Notes: a model not told the origin generated them from the letters alone. A stretch of 19,014 nucleotides of DNA from Betaproteobacteria bacterium (GCA_025353085.1 JANXRI010000337.1:1-19014), one strand, 5' to 3'; counted from the first letter of the stretch, positions 1 through 8,793 are shown. Numbers and translations are program-made.

Positions 1-573
1 AACGGCGTCGAACGCATTCACCGTTTCGCGTTCGAGCTTGCGAGCAAGCGGCCGCGCAAGCATTTAACGCTCGTCACCAAGTCGAATGCGCAGCGCCACG
101 GCATGGTCATGTGGGACCAGATATTTTACGAAGTCGCGAAAAATTATCCGCAAGTCGAAACCCAGCGCGTGCTCGTCGATGCGATCACGACGCAGATGGT
201 GTTGAAGCCCTACATGCTCGACACCTTCGTCGCGACCAATCTGCACGCGGATATTTTGTCGGATCTCGCCGCCGCGTTGTCAGGCAGCCTCGGCATCGCG
301 CCGACCGCGAATCTCAATCCCGAGCGCACGTTTCCGTCGATGTTCGAGCCGATCCACGGCTCGGCGTTCGACATCACGGGCAAAGGCATCGCCAATCCGA
401 TCGCGACTTTCTGGACCGCGTCGATGATGCTCGAGCACCTCGGCGAAAAAGAAGCGTCGGTGCGCATGATGAAAGCGATCGAAGCCGTCACCGCGAAGAA
501 AATCCACACGCCCGATCTGGGCGGCGAAGCGACGACGGAAATCGTCACCGCAGCCGTGTGCGACGCGCTTTAG
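1..573 (+). CDS. ttuC: Tartrate dehydrogenase-type beta-decarboxylating dehydrogenase, 3' part only
   Basis: The reading frame is open from base 1 to a TAG stop at 571-573, so the N-terminal half lies outside the window; about 190 residues are visible. The family oxidises 2R-hydroxyacids (isopropylmalate, isocitrate, D-malate, tartrate) with NAD and Mn/Mg in the cytoplasm. The segment TKSNAQRHGMVMWD, the metal-binding region ATNLHADILSDLAAALSG and the cofactor region FEPIHGSAFDITGKGIANP are all present. Phe where most relatives have Pro (GSAFDITGKG) and the downstream ATFWTASMMLEHLGE are what I associate with tartrate dehydrogenase/D-malate dehydrogenase rather than LeuB. The substrate is therefore an inference. 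The MFS carrier gene downstream could bring in the substrate, but a 229-base gap with a REP-like palindrome separates them. No decay is seen in the visible part. Confidence 0.85.
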   Translation, partial: NGVERIHRFAFELASKRPRKHLTLVTKSNAQRHGMVMWDQIFYEVAKNYPQVETQRVLVDAITTQMVLKPYMLDTFVATNLHADILSDLAAALSGSLGIAPTANLNPERTFPSMFEPIHGSAFDITGKGIANPIATFWTASMMLEHLGEKEASVRMMKAIEAVTAKKIHTPDLGGEATTEIVTAAVCDAL

Positions 574-710
574 CGCTTTCGCATGATCTGCGAGCATGCG
601 GGCGGGCGCAATTATCGGTTGAAGGCGGCGCGGGTTGAGTGAACAATCGCTGTTTTAGCAAAGCGCGCCGCCAAAGGTCATCGTGAAAATCATGCTCCGG
701 AAAACAAGTT

Positions 711-795
711 CGTCTTTCCGGCGCAAGCCGGAATCCAGGGCGGATTTTAGCTCTTCTGGATTCCGGATCGCGCCTTCGGCCCGTCCGGAATGACG
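711..795. repeat. REP-like palindromic intergenic element
   Basis: The left arm (711-738) contains TTCCGGCGCAAGCCGGAATC and the right arm (756-795) is its imperfect reverse complement. The outer TTCCGG/CCGGAA and GGAATCCAG/CTGGATTCC blocks pair. Each arm also has its own small hairpin (CCGGC...GCCGG on the left, GCGCCTTCGGCCC on the right). This resembles dispersed palindromes common between genes in many proteobacterial genomes. It ends about 8 bases before the MFS start codon, so it covers the likely leader and may affect expression of that gene. Only one copy occurs in this window. Confidence 0.6.
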
Positions 796-802
796 ATTGT
801 GA

Positions 803-2008
803 GTGTCTGAAGTGAATTCCCCCGCCCGTTCGCTCACCGCAATTCTCATCTGCGGCAGCGTGATCGTCACGCTCGCCATGGGCATACGGCACGGCCTCGG
901 CCTTTTCCTGGGGCCGATGTCGACCGATCTCGGCTGGAACCGCGAAGTCTTTTCGTTCGCAATCGCTTTGCAAAATCTGCTGTGGGGTGCCGCCCAACCC
1001 CTCGCGGGCGGCCTCGCTGATCGGCACGGCGCCCCGCGCGTAATCGTAGCCGGCGCGTTGCTCTATGCAGTGGGCCTCGCGTTGATGACCGTATCGGCGG
1101 CGCCTTTGGCCTTCAGTCTTTCGGCCGGCGTATTGATCGGCCTGTCGTTGTCGGGTGTAACGTATAGCGTGATCTACGGCGTAGTCGGCCGCAATTTCTC
1201 CGAGAACAAGCGCTCGCAGGCGATGGGGTATATCGCCGCCGCCGGATCTTTCGGCCAGTTTCTGATGGTGCCGGTCGAGCAATGGCTGATCGGCGGAGTG
1301 GGCTGGAGCAACGCGCTGCTCGTGCTCGGCGCCATCGCGCTATTGATGGCGCCGATGGCGCTGGGCTTAAGCGAGCCGCATCGCCCGCACGTGGCCGGCA
1401 GTCAGACCATACGCCAGGCGCTCGCTGAAGCGTTTCGTAATCGCAGTTTCTGGCTCCTGACCGCCGGCTATTTCGTCTGCGGATTCCAGGTCGTGTTCAT
1501 CGCGATCCATCTGCCGGCTTATCTTAAAGACCACGGCCTCGGCCCGAATGTCGCTGTGACGGCGCTTGCACTGATCGGTTTATTCAATATTCTTGGCACC
1601 TGGGCCGCCGGCTCGCTCGGTGCGCGGCTCCCCAAAAAACATCTGCTGACCGGTATTTACGCGACGCGCAGCGTGGTGATCACGATATTTTTGCTGGCGC
1701 CGCTCTCGCCAATGTCCGTCTACATCTTCGCCGCCGCGATGGGCGTATTGTGGCTGTCGACGATCCCGCTGACCAACGGCATCGTCGGCGTGGTGTTCGG
1801 CGTACGCTACCTCGCGATGCTCGGCGGCTTCGTATTTTTTTCGCATCAAATCGGCAGCTTTTTCGGCGTCTGGCTCGGCGGCCTCATCTACGATCGCACC
1901 GGCAACTATAATGCGGTATGGATGATCGCCATCGCGCTCGGCATCTTTGCCGCCCTTATCAACCTGCCGATTCGCGAGAAACCGCTGGCGCGCCTCGCGC
2001 CGGCCTGA
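803..2008 (+). CDS. MFS transporter, oxalate/monocarboxylate-type
   Basis: This 401-residue protein is hydrophobic throughout, with roughly 12 predicted membrane helices and a short charged break after about residue 190 (LSEPHRPHVAGSQ), as expected for two six-helix halves. The loop between helices 2 and 3 carries GGLADRHGAPRV, a form of the MFS signature. The N-terminal GIRHGLGLFLGPMSTDLGWNR and the second-half YLKDHGLGPNVAVTALALIGLFNILG match what I recall of the OFA/monocarboxylate carrier group. It probably moves an organic anion across the inner membrane. The start is GTG at 803; no strong ribosome site precedes it, because the REP-like palindrome lies directly upstream. The tartrate dehydrogenase-type gene upstream makes a hydroxy- or dicarboxylate a reasonable but unproven substrate. 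Confidence 0.85.
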   Translation: MSEVNSPARSLTAILICGSVIVTLAMGIRHGLGLFLGPMSTDLGWNREVFSFAIALQNLLWGAAQPLAGGLADRHGAPRVIVAGALLYAVGLALMTVSAAPLAFSLSAGVLIGLSLSGVTYSVIYGVVGRNFSENKRSQAMGYIAAAGSFGQFLMVPVEQWLIGGVGWSNALLVLGAIALLMAPMALGLSEPHRPHVAGSQTIRQALAEAFRNRSFWLLTAGYFVCGFQVVFIAIHLPAYLKDHGLGPNVAVTALALIGLFNILGTWAAGSLGARLPKKHLLTGIYATRSVVITIFLLAPLSPMSVYIFAAAMGVLWLSTIPLTNGIVGVVFGVRYLAMLGGFVFFSHQIGSFFGVWLGGLIYDRTGNYNAVWMIAIALGIFAALINLPIREKPLARLAPA

Positions 2009-2017
2009 TTAGTATTT

Positions 2018-2075
2018 GTAGCGCAGGCGCCCTCGCCTGCCGTGTTAACGAATGCAGGCGAGGCGCCTGCGCTAC
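2018..2075. repeat. Intergenic hairpin sharing its arm with the 5159-5331 element
   Basis: The left arm at 2018-2040 (GTAGCGCAGGCGC then CCTCGCCTGC) and the right arm at 2054-2075 (GCAGGCGAGGCGC then CTGCGCTAC) are reverse complements apart from one extra C on the left. The loop is 13 bases with a central GTTAAC. It begins 10 bases after the MFS stop codon and can form a long stem in RNA, so it may act as an mRNA 3' end or attenuator, although no T-run follows. The same arm recurs at 5159-5180 and 5310-5331. Confidence 0.8.
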
Positions 2076-2118
2076 CTTTAACCCGACAATTCGTTTCACC
2101 GGGAGCGTTATACAGCTT

Positions 2119-3075
2119 GTGTTTTGTCTCGCACTCGCCTGCATTGTCCCCGCCGCCGCGCAAACCATTCCGCTTTATGGCACAACCGTGGCGCGTTTCG
2201 CCTCCGCGGAAGAAAGTCGGCTGCGGCTCGGCACGAGCGATGACTTTGTCGCCGCGATGAGCGCGTACGATCGCTCGGCGCGCACCGGGCGCCGTGGCGC
2301 CGTATCCGAAAATGAATTTCTCATGTTCGCCGCCGGGCAGGCGCTTGATTGGTCAACTGCTGATGTAACGAAACTATCCGCTTTGATCGCTAAAATCAGC
2401 GCGCAACTCAAGCCATTACAATTGCCACTGCCTAAAGAAGTCTGGTTGGTCAAAACGACCGGGCGCGAAGAAGCCGAAACTGCCTATACGCGTGGCAACG
2501 CAATCGTGATTCCGCGGTGGTACATGGACGTTTCACCCGAGGAGTTCGAGCGCATCATCATCCATGAAATCTTCCACGTGCTTTCACGCAATGCGATTGA
2601 GCGGCGGAACGCGCTCTATGCGATCGTCGGTTACCGTGATTGCGGACCGCTGACCTGGCCGCCCGAACTCGCATCCCGCCGCATCACTAATCCCGACGCG
2701 CCCGAGACACGCTATTGCATCACTTTGCAGCGCAGCGGGGCAGCGCTGACGTTCTATCCGGTGCTGTTTGCGAAAGAAGAAGCATTCGATCCTTCGCTGC
2801 CCGGCACTTTTATTGAGCGGCTGTTGTTCAAGTTACTCGCCGTAATGGGTGCGGGCTCCAACTGGAACGCGGGCCGCGCGGGCGATGCACTGGTTCTACT
2901 CGATGCCGCCAACGTGCCTGAATATTTCGGCGCGATCGGGCTCAACACGCGCTACATCATTCATCCCGAAGAAATACTTGCCGACAATTTCATTTTGCTC
3001 GTGCGCGGTGAGCGCAAAGTTCGCACGCCGCGGATACTCGACGAACTGCAACGCGTGCTCGCGGAGAAACGATGA
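2119..3075 (+). CDS. Secreted HExxH zinc metallopeptidase-like protein
   Basis: From the proposed GTG start the protein has 318 residues, beginning with a short hydrophobic leader ending ACIVPAAAQ, so export is likely. HEIFH (residues 149-153) is a zinc-binding HExxH motif. A possible third ligand lies in HPEEILADNF (282-291), as in gluzincin-type proteases where a downstream Glu completes the site. The function is inferred from this motif; I do not recognise a named family. The start is uncertain. The frame stays open upstream into the MFS gene, but that stretch reads through the 2018-2075 hairpin and looks non-coding. No ATG lies near the leader; GGGAG at 2101-2105 is a weak ribosome site for GTG 2119. 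The ABC exporter gene follows on the same strand. Confidence 0.65.
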   Translation: MFCLALACIVPAAAQTIPLYGTTVARFASAEESRLRLGTSDDFVAAMSAYDRSARTGRRGAVSENEFLMFAAGQALDWSTADVTKLSALIAKISAQLKPLQLPLPKEVWLVKTTGREEAETAYTRGNAIVIPRWYMDVSPEEFERIIIHEIFHVLSRNAIERRNALYAIVGYRDCGPLTWPPELASRRITNPDAPETRYCITLQRSGAALTFYPVLFAKEEAFDPSLPGTFIERLLFKLLAVMGAGSNWNAGRAGDALVLLDAANVPEYFGAIGLNTRYIIHPEEILADNFILLVRGERKVRTPRILDELQRVLAEKR

Positions 3076-3198
3076 GGCATGACACTTGGGTCTCAATGAG
3101 GGACTGCTGTTACTTTCCGGCTACCGTTCATGTTTCCGCATCATTTTCTCTCGCGCATTACGCGTCGTAACTTTCTGCGCAGATCCTTCGCGACACGC

Positions 3199-5151
3199 AT
3201 GTTCCGATTTCTTCAATCCCGCATCCGCGGCACCGCCACCACCGGGCCGGGCGTTCCGCCGCCCGACCTGATCGCTTTTTACTGGCACTTCGTCCGGCAA
3301 ACGAAAGGTTGGTACCTGGCGGTGTTCGCGACCAGCCTCGCAGTTGCGCTGATAGACACAGTGATTCCCGTGTTCATTGGCAGGCTCGTTGCATTGATGG
3401 AAATCGCCGACCGCCATGCGGCCATTGCGCAGAACGCGCCGATGCTGATCGGCATGGTCTTGCTCATCTTGATCATCCGGCCGGTTGTCATCTTTGCCGA
3501 CGTCGCGATCCGCCAGAATGTACTGCTGCCGGGCGTGACGAACATGATCCGCTGGCAGAGCCACTGGCATGTCGTGCGCCAGAACCTGCCCTTCTTCCAG
3601 AACGATTTCGCCGGCCGCATCGCCCAGCGCGTAATGCAGACGGCTAACGCGCTGCGCGAAAGCGTGATGTCGAGCATACGCGCGGCGTTTTACATTGGTG
3701 TCTACGGCATCAGCGCGTTCGTCCTCATGGCGATCGCGGACTGGCGGCTCGGCCTGCCCACGCTGTTGTGGTTTCTCGGCTATCTCGTTTTCCTCCGCTA
3801 TTTCGTGCCGCGCATGCGCGATCTGGCGAAGTCGAGCTCGGAGGCGCGCTCGCTCGTGATGGGACGGATCGTCGACAGTTACACGAATATTCTCACGGTC
3901 AAGCTGTTCGCGAAGTTGGCTGACGAGGACGCGCATGTGCGCGAGGTGGTCGACGACCATCAAGTCGCGATGGGCGCGCATATGCGGCTCATCACGCAAT
4001 TCATGCTATGGCTTTCGATCATGAATGCAATGCTGTTAACCGGCACGGCGAGCATCGGCATCTGGTTGTGGACGCAAGGCATCATCAACGCCGGCGTCGT
4101 GGCGACAGCATTGCCGCTCGCCTGGCATATCGCCAACATCGCCGGCTGGGTGAGCTGGGAAATCACCGGCATTTTCGAAAACGTCGGGGTCGTGCAGGAA
4201 GGCATGCAGACCATCGCCATTCCTCACAGCGGCATCGACCGGCCCGGCGCGCGCGCTCTCAAGGTGTCGAAGGGCGAGATCCGTTTCGACGAGGTCACCT
4301 TTGATTACCACCACGGTACTGGCAGTCCCGTGCTCGATCATCTCGACTTCACAATCCGGCCGGGCGAGCGCGTGGGACTGGTTGGCCGCTCGGGCGCGGG
4401 CAAGTCGACGCTCGTCAACCTGCTGTTGCGCTTCTACGAGGTGGAACAAGGCCGCATCTTCATCGACGGCCAGGACATCGGTAATGTCACTCAGGAAAGC
4501 CTGCGCGCGGCGATTGGCATGGTGACCCAGGACACCTCGCTCCTGCATCGCTCCATCGCGGCCAACATTCGATACGGGCGGCCCGCTGCGAGCGATGAAG
4601 ACATTCAAGCCGCCGCGCGCAAAGCGCATGCGCACGAGTTCATTGTTGGCTTGAGAGACTGGCGCGACCGCACGGGCTACGACGCGCACGTCGGAGAACG
4701 CGGGGTCAAACTCTCGGGCGGCCAGCGTCAGCGCGTGGCGATTGCGCGAGTGGTGCTCAAAGATGCGCCAATCATGGTGCTGGACGAAGCGACGTCAGCC
4801 CTCGACAGCGAAGTCGAACTCGCGATTCAGGAGCAATTGCTTGGCTTGATGGAAGGCAAGACGGTGATCGCGATTGCGCATCGCCTGTCGACGATTGCGC
4901 GCATGGACCGTCTCATCGTGCTCGACGAGGGCCGCATCGTTGAGCAGGGCTCGCATCACGATCTGTTGCAGCGCAAAGGACAGTACGCGCGGTTGTGGCA
5001 ACATCAATCCGGCGGATTTCTCGGGCATGGGATCGTCGCGACGGAAACCGCGACTGACCCGATCGACGATGAACAGGCGCTCGATGAGAAGCAGTTTCAC
5101 CCGATGCCCGAACCGGGCAGTGATGACGTGCCCGTCTCACCGCGGGCATGA
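3199..5151 (+). CDS. ABC exporter half-transporter (membrane domain fused to ATPase)
   Basis: This 650-residue protein joins an N-terminal six-helix exporter domain (about 30-330) to a C-terminal ATPase domain (about 350-600), the layout of MsbA/multidrug-type half-transporters that work as dimers in the inner membrane. The ATPase is complete: Walker A GRSGAGKST (Lys402), Q-loop Gln444, signature LSGGQ (505-509), Walker B IMVLDEATSALD (Asp529/Glu530) and H-loop His561. The substrate cannot be told from sequence; a lipid, drug or peptide is possible. The start is ambiguous. ATG 3199 gives the short leader I expect of the family, while in-frame ATG 3130 adds 23 basic residues; neither has a clear ribosome site. 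The C-terminal tail of about 40 residues after GGFLGHG is acidic and looks like a linker. It lies 123 bases after the metallopeptidase gene and may be co-transcribed with it. Confidence 0.9.
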   Translation: MFRFLQSRIRGTATTGPGVPPPDLIAFYWHFVRQTKGWYLAVFATSLAVALIDTVIPVFIGRLVALMEIADRHAAIAQNAPMLIGMVLLILIIRPVVIFADVAIRQNVLLPGVTNMIRWQSHWHVVRQNLPFFQNDFAGRIAQRVMQTANALRESVMSSIRAAFYIGVYGISAFVLMAIADWRLGLPTLLWFLGYLVFLRYFVPRMRDLAKSSSEARSLVMGRIVDSYTNILTVKLFAKLADEDAHVREVVDDHQVAMGAHMRLITQFMLWLSIMNAMLLTGTASIGIWLWTQGIINAGVVATALPLAWHIANIAGWVSWEITGIFENVGVVQEGMQTIAIPHSGIDRPGARALKVSKGEIRFDEVTFDYHHGTGSPVLDHLDFTIRPGERVGLVGRSGAGKSTLVNLLLRFYEVEQGRIFIDGQDIGNVTQESLRAAIGMVTQDTSLLHRSIAANIRYGRPAASDEDIQAAARKAHAHEFIVGLRDWRDRTGYDAHVGERGVKLSGGQRQRVAIARVVLKDAPIMVLDEATSALDSEVELAIQEQLLGLMEGKTVIAIAHRLSTIARMDRLIVLDEGRIVEQGSHHDLLQRKGQYARLWQHQSGGFLGHGIVATETATDPIDDEQALDEKQFHPMPEPGSDDVPVSPRA

Positions 5152-5158
5152 CCGAAAC

Positions 5159-5331
5159 GTAGCGCAGGCGCCTCGCCTGCATTACTTATTGAGCGTTTCA
5201 TAATGCATGACAATCGGAACGCTCAATCCCTTGCCCCGCCCTCTCCCGAAGGAGAGGGTGAGAATGGCACTAACCCGCTGTCGCGAATTAGTGAAACATC
5301 AATAAATAAGCAGGCGGGGCGCCTGCGCTAC
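5159..5331. mobile_element. MITE-like element with terminal inverted repeats, no coding capacity
   Basis: The 173-bp segment is bounded by 22-bp arms at 5159-5180 (GTAGCGCAGGCGC then CTCGCCTGC) and 5310-5331, which are reverse complements with one mismatch. Similarity continues inward: ACTTATTGAGCGTTTCA on the left pairs imperfectly with TGAAACATCAATAAAT on the right, giving a terminal repeat of about 40 bases. The centre has a second, unrelated stem (CCCTCTCC at 5239-5246 against GGAGAGGG at 5251-5258). No transposase is encoded, so it would need one in trans. It starts 7 bases after the ABC exporter stop codon, so it could also serve as a transcript end. The shared arm with 2018-2075 supports one dispersed family. 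Confidence 0.7.
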
Positions 5332-5446
5332 GATAGACAATCTATCATTCGAGATACAACTTGGTGGCGATAGCTACTCGATGCATGTGATCCGAAGCGA
5401 AGGCAGCTTCAACACCGGTGTACATAATCAACCTCAGGATACCAAT

Positions 5447-5785
5447 ATGCCTGCCTGGCTCTTACCCGCAATTAAAGCAATCCTGCCGCACGTCGGAACT
5501 ATCGTTTCTGCCGCATCCCCTGCGTTTACGCGAAAAAACACGACCGCGGTTGCCGATGAATCCGTATTGCAGCAGCAGATTACCGAACTGCAGATGGCCG
5601 CTACTGCGAACGACGCGCACATCAAGGAACTCGCGGCCCAAATAAAAAGTACCGTTGAGCTGCTGGAAACCGGCGCGTCGGTTGCCGACAGCAGGCATCA
5701 GCGGCTGCTTGTTTTTTGTACCGGGTCGATCGTCTTGTCGCTAATCTCGCTCGGCACCGCCTTGTTCGTTTACCTGACGCGATGA
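5447..5785 (+). CDS. Small coiled-coil protein with C-terminal membrane helix
   Basis: I do not recognise a named family. The 112-residue protein has three visible parts. The first is an amphipathic or weakly hydrophobic N-terminus (PAWLLPAIKAILPHVGTIVSAASP). The second is a central stretch rich in Gln, Glu and Ala, about residues 37-75 (QQQITELQMAATANDAHIKE), likely coiled coil. The third is a C-terminal hydrophobic helix, about 87-110, ending FVYLTR. It would be anchored to the inner membrane with the coiled coil on one side. ATG 5447 is chosen because AGGA at 5436-5439 is well placed; an in-frame ATG at 5381 would add 22 residues without a better signal. The gene stands alone after the MITE-like element. 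Confidence 0.7.
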   Translation: MPAWLLPAIKAILPHVGTIVSAASPAFTRKNTTAVADESVLQQQITELQMAATANDAHIKELAAQIKSTVELLETGASVADSRHQRLLVFCTGSIVLSLISLGTALFVYLTR

Positions 5786-6247
5786 CGCCGGCGCCGGGCG
5801 TGGCGTCTGTACCACGCGACTTTGGGATCAACCCGTTGGGAAACAATCCACGTTCGTGCGTATAACGAAGTTCAAGGCACAAGTTCAAGGGGACAGGCTG
5901 CGGTTTGCGCAACCAAAACCGCGGCCTGACCCTCCGGAGCACCGTTTGAGGATTGAGCGGGTTCTGATTTGATTCACTCGTGGGACGTGTGGGACACGCC
6001 TTTTCCAACGACCTGTATATACAATGCAAATAATCATTGCGTGCAAATGCCATCTCGATACCATGGCGATTAGGCGACGTCCGGAGCACGTGAATACTCA
6101 TGATGGAGTGCGCCCGACACCCATTTCGTGAACTCGCCCAGCCTCGCCGCCAATCGATGTCGGATTCCGCAATCTCCCTTCGCGGACGGCAACTGGCGTG
6201 CAGCAGGTTCATAGCGTTGTTGCACCAGAGCCGTAGATGGTGCCCGA
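5786..6247. other. Gene-free stretch with hairpin and short direct repeat
   Basis: I find no convincing gene here. A hairpin is formed by CAGGCTGCGGTTT (5894-5906) and AAACCGCGGCCTG (5916-5928), 12 of 13 positions pairing; with no T-run it is at best a weak terminator for the upstream gene. AAGTTCAAGG occurs twice (5868-5877 and 5881-5890). A minus-strand frame stays open across most of the region but has irregular composition, many Arg/Cys/Trp residues and no ribosome site, so I treat it as chance or long-decayed sequence. Confidence 0.5.
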
Positions 6248-6934
6248 TCATTTCCGGCTATAGGTTACAAGCTCGAACACATTCCAGTCGCCGCGTATTG
6301 GCGTGCAGGCCGAGCTCGCGGCGCATTTCTGCGGGTCTATATAGCTGGAATTACGCTCGGTGCGCACCGCGCGTCCTAGCGCGGGCGCATACCAGTCGGT
6401 CTCGACGATGTTCGTCTCGAAAGTGAACCCGTCCCAATCGCCCGCATAAACCTTGCGCTTGACCTTGATCGTATCGAAAGCGCCCGCCGGCGTCGTGATG
6501 CGCTCGGTTCCCAGCACATCACCGTCAACGCGCACGCTGTTGCGGCGGCCTGAAGTCGGATTGATCGCACTCACCCGCCTGGACCACGATTTGCCGGGGT
6601 CAAGCGGTAACATGTAGGCAGGATAAGCGGGCGAGAAGTTGTACTCGACCGGCATATCGTGATTAATAAGTGGATGCCGCAGCCAGTTATCGTCTCTGGT
6701 GAAAACGTCCGTGTGCGGCGCACCCAACGATGGATAGTCGGGGGAGACCGATACCGTCACGCGATCCGCATCGACGTTATCCACGCGGTAGGTGACCTGG
6801 CCGCGCACCTCGTTGTTGTAGCCATTGAGGACGCGATAGACGTAGGTATCCCCGACGGCGGGCGCCGCGACAGCAGCGTTGGTACTGGAAACAACAAGCA
6901 CGATGAACAGTAATGCAAGATGAAGTAAATACAT
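6248..6934 (-). CDS. Secreted protein of unknown function
   Basis: ATG at 6934 is preceded by AGGAG at good spacing, giving 228 residues. The N-terminus is a typical signal peptide (MYLLHLALLFIVLVVSSTNA then AVAAP), so the mature protein is periplasmic or extracellular. The rest looks like a beta-rich domain with repeated VTYRVDNVDADRVTVSV-type strands. It includes PAGAFDTIKVKRKVY and a later WYAPALGRAVRTE, a pattern I associate with DUF3108-like or lipocalin-like secreted proteins, but I cannot name the family. Two Cys near the C-terminus (KCAASSACTP) could form a disulfide. The frame stays open upstream of 6934, but that part lacks coding character. It stands alone between the gene-free stretch and the gshA remnant. 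Confidence 0.75.
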   Translation of the reverse strand: MYLLHLALLFIVLVVSSTNAAVAAPAVGDTYVYRVLNGYNNEVRGQVTYRVDNVDADRVTVSVSPDYPSLGAPHTDVFTRDDNWLRHPLINHDMPVEYNFSPAYPAYMLPLDPGKSWSRRVSAINPTSGRRNSVRVDGDVLGTERITTPAGAFDTIKVKRKVYAGDWDGFTFETNIVETDWYAPALGRAVRTERNSSYIDPQKCAASSACTPIRGDWNVFELVTYSRK

Positions 6935-7113
6935 GGCGGGTTCTCCTAACGTGATTGAAACAATGAAGCAAGCAGCGACTGACCTTAAGCTAACAGGGCA
7001 GATTGAGAAACTATTCCCGATAAGCCTGCCGTCGCGGCCGGACGGCATGATGCTTGATGGCTTGGAGTGCGCGGGTGGTGAGCGTGAGTCGTGGGCCGAA
7101 CGTTTCTGCGATT

Positions 7114-7509
7114 TCACGGTCGCGCGTTTGTTAACGCGCGCGCAACTCCGCTACCACCGGCGGCAAGGTTGCCGCGCGTCTCGCCCGGCTTTTCGAACGC
7201 AAGTTGCACGAACTGCACGCCGCGCGCGTCAAGGCAGATTTTCTCGACTGCCCTCATGGTCGCCTGCACGCACAGTGCATCGAAATCCGGATTGAGGTTG
7301 TTAAACCCGCCGGGGCACAGGTTGGTGTCGACCAGCGCGAGATTGAAGCCGCTGTTGCGCAAGTCGACCGATGAATAAAACGGGGTCGCATGCTTTTGCC
7401 ATTTGTCTTGCAGCCAGTTTTCGATCGCCGGCGTTGCTTTGAGTATCCGCCGTTCGAGGGCGAGTAGCGGGCCACTCAGGGCCGTGGTCAGATGTGGGAC
7501 CTCGTTCAT
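7114..7509 (-). pseudogene. gshA: Remnant of glutamate-cysteine ligase (ferrooxidans type), internally deleted
   Basis: The first ~97 residues (MNEVPHLTTALSGPLLALER, then FYSSVDLRNSGFNLALVDTN and PGGFNNLNPDFDALCVQATM) match the N-terminus I recall for the proteobacterial GshA family of about 430 residues, which makes gamma-glutamylcysteine for glutathione. After EKICLDARGV the usual substrate-binding continuation is missing. The frame instead reads QFVQLAFEKPGE and GVARALTNAR before a stop. These resemble the family's C-terminal motif (FVPLAFEKP, then YGVVARLALLAA), so the middle ~300 residues appear to be lost by one deletion. At 131 residues it cannot be a working ligase. No clear ribosome site precedes ATG 7509. 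An intact copy would be expected elsewhere in the genome. Confidence 0.7.
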
Positions 7510-7587
7510 GATGACTTATAACCAGATTAAATAATCGTGGCAGCACCGCTTAGCGAGTTTTTATTAAACCAGCCGAATGTTCCATCA

Positions 7588-7607
7588 GCGGGGATCTTTA
7601 TCCCTGC
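7588..7607. other. Short hairpin between the CzcE-like gene and gshA remnant
   Basis: GCGGGGAT (7588-7595) and ATCCCTGC (7600-7607) pair at 7 of 8 positions around a 4-base loop, 17 bases downstream of the stop codon of the leftward CzcE-like gene. No T-run follows on the minus strand, so a terminator role is only possible. Confidence 0.35.
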
Positions 7608-7623
7608 TCGGGAATGAACATTC

Positions 7624-7977
7624 TCAGTTGTTATTGCTTTTGCGTGGATTTACGGCGACATATGCATCTACCTGATGTCCGCTCAGGATACCCGCCGGCG
7701 CAATCGAACTCAGGTTAAAAACCCTAACCGCTGTATCGAAGTTCCACGCAAAAGATTTGCCCGTGGAGACATCGATAAACTTGATGATTTCGTCCTGCGT
7801 AACGTTGACCCACTTCGCATTGGAGGCAATGGTGATGACACGGGTCGCATACCGCTCTTCGCTCACACTGCCGAAATCACGGTCGACCGCAATGCCCGCG
7901 GCGGATGCGGCGGAAATAGAGATTAATGCCAAAATAATTCCGGCAAAGGCGGTAAAACAATTGCTTTTAGATTTCAT
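7624..7977 (-). CDS. CzcE-like periplasmic metal-resistance protein
   Basis: The 117-residue protein starts at ATG 7977 with GGGAG about 8 bases upstream. Residues 1-26 form a signal peptide ending ISAASAA. The mature part follows the CzcE pattern as I recall it: WVNVTQDEIIKFIDVSTGKSFAWNFDT, then a VFNLSSIAPAG motif and DAYVAVNP near the end. CzcE of Cupriavidus metallidurans is a small periplasmic Cu(II)-binding protein linked to metal resistance. The usual surface His residues are scarce here, so its metal binding may differ. No Czc efflux or two-component genes adjoin it. Another member of the CzcE family with a different role is possible. Confidence 0.7.
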   Translation of the reverse strand: MKSKSNCFTAFAGIILALISISAASAAGIAVDRDFGSVSEERYATRVITIASNAKWVNVTQDEIIKFIDVSTGKSFAWNFDTAVRVFNLSSIAPAGILSGHQVDAYVAVNPRKSNNN

Positions 7978-8416
7978 TCTTCATTCTCCCGATTAACGTA
8001 AGTGCCTGGTTAGATCATACAAACCAATTGCCGCGGTGCTCGATATTCCGATTGGAACAGTGATGTGACGATAACTGATGTGACGATAACTATTCCCCGA
8101 TGGACCTTCGTATTCTCTTGTAACCGGTTTGCCGTTGTTTTTATTCCCGCAGCGGCGGGGAGTCGTCAACTCCGCATTGAATTAGGCGAGGTGGCGTGAC
8201 TAACAAATCACAACGAACGCGAAAAAAACGTATCGCCAGCGAGAATCCTCGATCGTTTGTTCCGTTTCTCTCTTATTTGAATTACCGCTCAACGGGTAAT
8301 TTTATTCACTAACAAAAAATAAAGTCTGCGCGCGGAATATCGAACGAGCGCCCGGAGTATTGGGGGGTGAGTGCGGCAAGCACGCATTCTCACTTTTCAA
8401 CTTGCAGGAGACGCGC
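7978..8416. other. Gene-free stretch upstream of the porin remnant
   Basis: No supportable gene is seen. It holds a perfect tandem duplication of a 15-mer (8061-8090), a small CCCGC/GCGGG hairpin at 8146-8159 and an A+T-rich tract around 8280-8330. That tract is the natural place for the promoter of the former porin gene. CAGGAG at 8405-8410 is the porin's ribosome site. Confidence 0.5.
8061..8090. repeat. Perfect 15-bp tandem duplication
   Basis: TGATGTGACGATAAC occurs at 8061-8075 and again, identical, at 8076-8090. It lies in the intergenic region between the divergent CzcE-like gene and the porin remnant. Two copies may be a simple slippage duplication or a pair of direct regulator sites. 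Confidence 0.8.
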
Positions 8417-8727
8417 ATGAACAAAAAAATACTTGCTTTAGCGGTAGCTTATGCGCGGGCACCATCCGTGCCCTTTACGGCAGGGCGCAAAGCGGCAGTT
8501 GCAGCCTGGTCGGCTGTGCTGCTTGCATAACGAACGGGTTGGGCGCGCAGCAGTCCTCGCTCGGTTACAGCTACACCCTGTCGAAGCGCACCGATCTTTA
8601 CGGCTTTTACACGCGCGTGGCGAACGATTCCGGGACGACTTACCAGTTTGCCAATGCCGCGGGCATCGGCGCCGCCGCGAGTACGACGAACACCGGTTAC
8701 GCGTTAGGCATGCGGCACACGTTTTGA
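8417..8727 (+). pseudogene. Remnant of Gram-negative (Burkholderia-type) porin, internally deleted and frameshifted
   Basis: CAGGAG precedes ATG 8417, which starts MNKKILALAVA, a porin signal peptide. That frame stops after 37 codons. From about 8550 a different frame reads SSLGYSYTLSKRTDLYGFYTRVAND and ends TGYALGMRHTF at the stop 8725-8727. This is the C-terminal strand region of trimeric beta-barrel porins, with the terminal Phe needed for outer-membrane insertion. Intact members have about 350-400 residues, so about 270 residues of barrel are missing and head and tail are out of frame. It cannot make a porin. The strong terminator at 8794-8819 fits an originally well-expressed gene. Confidence 0.75.
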
Positions 8728-8793
8728 TGTAAAGTCGTACGGTGTTGTAAGTAACGACGGCCTGCGCAAATCTCCTCCGTCGCTTACTCTTAT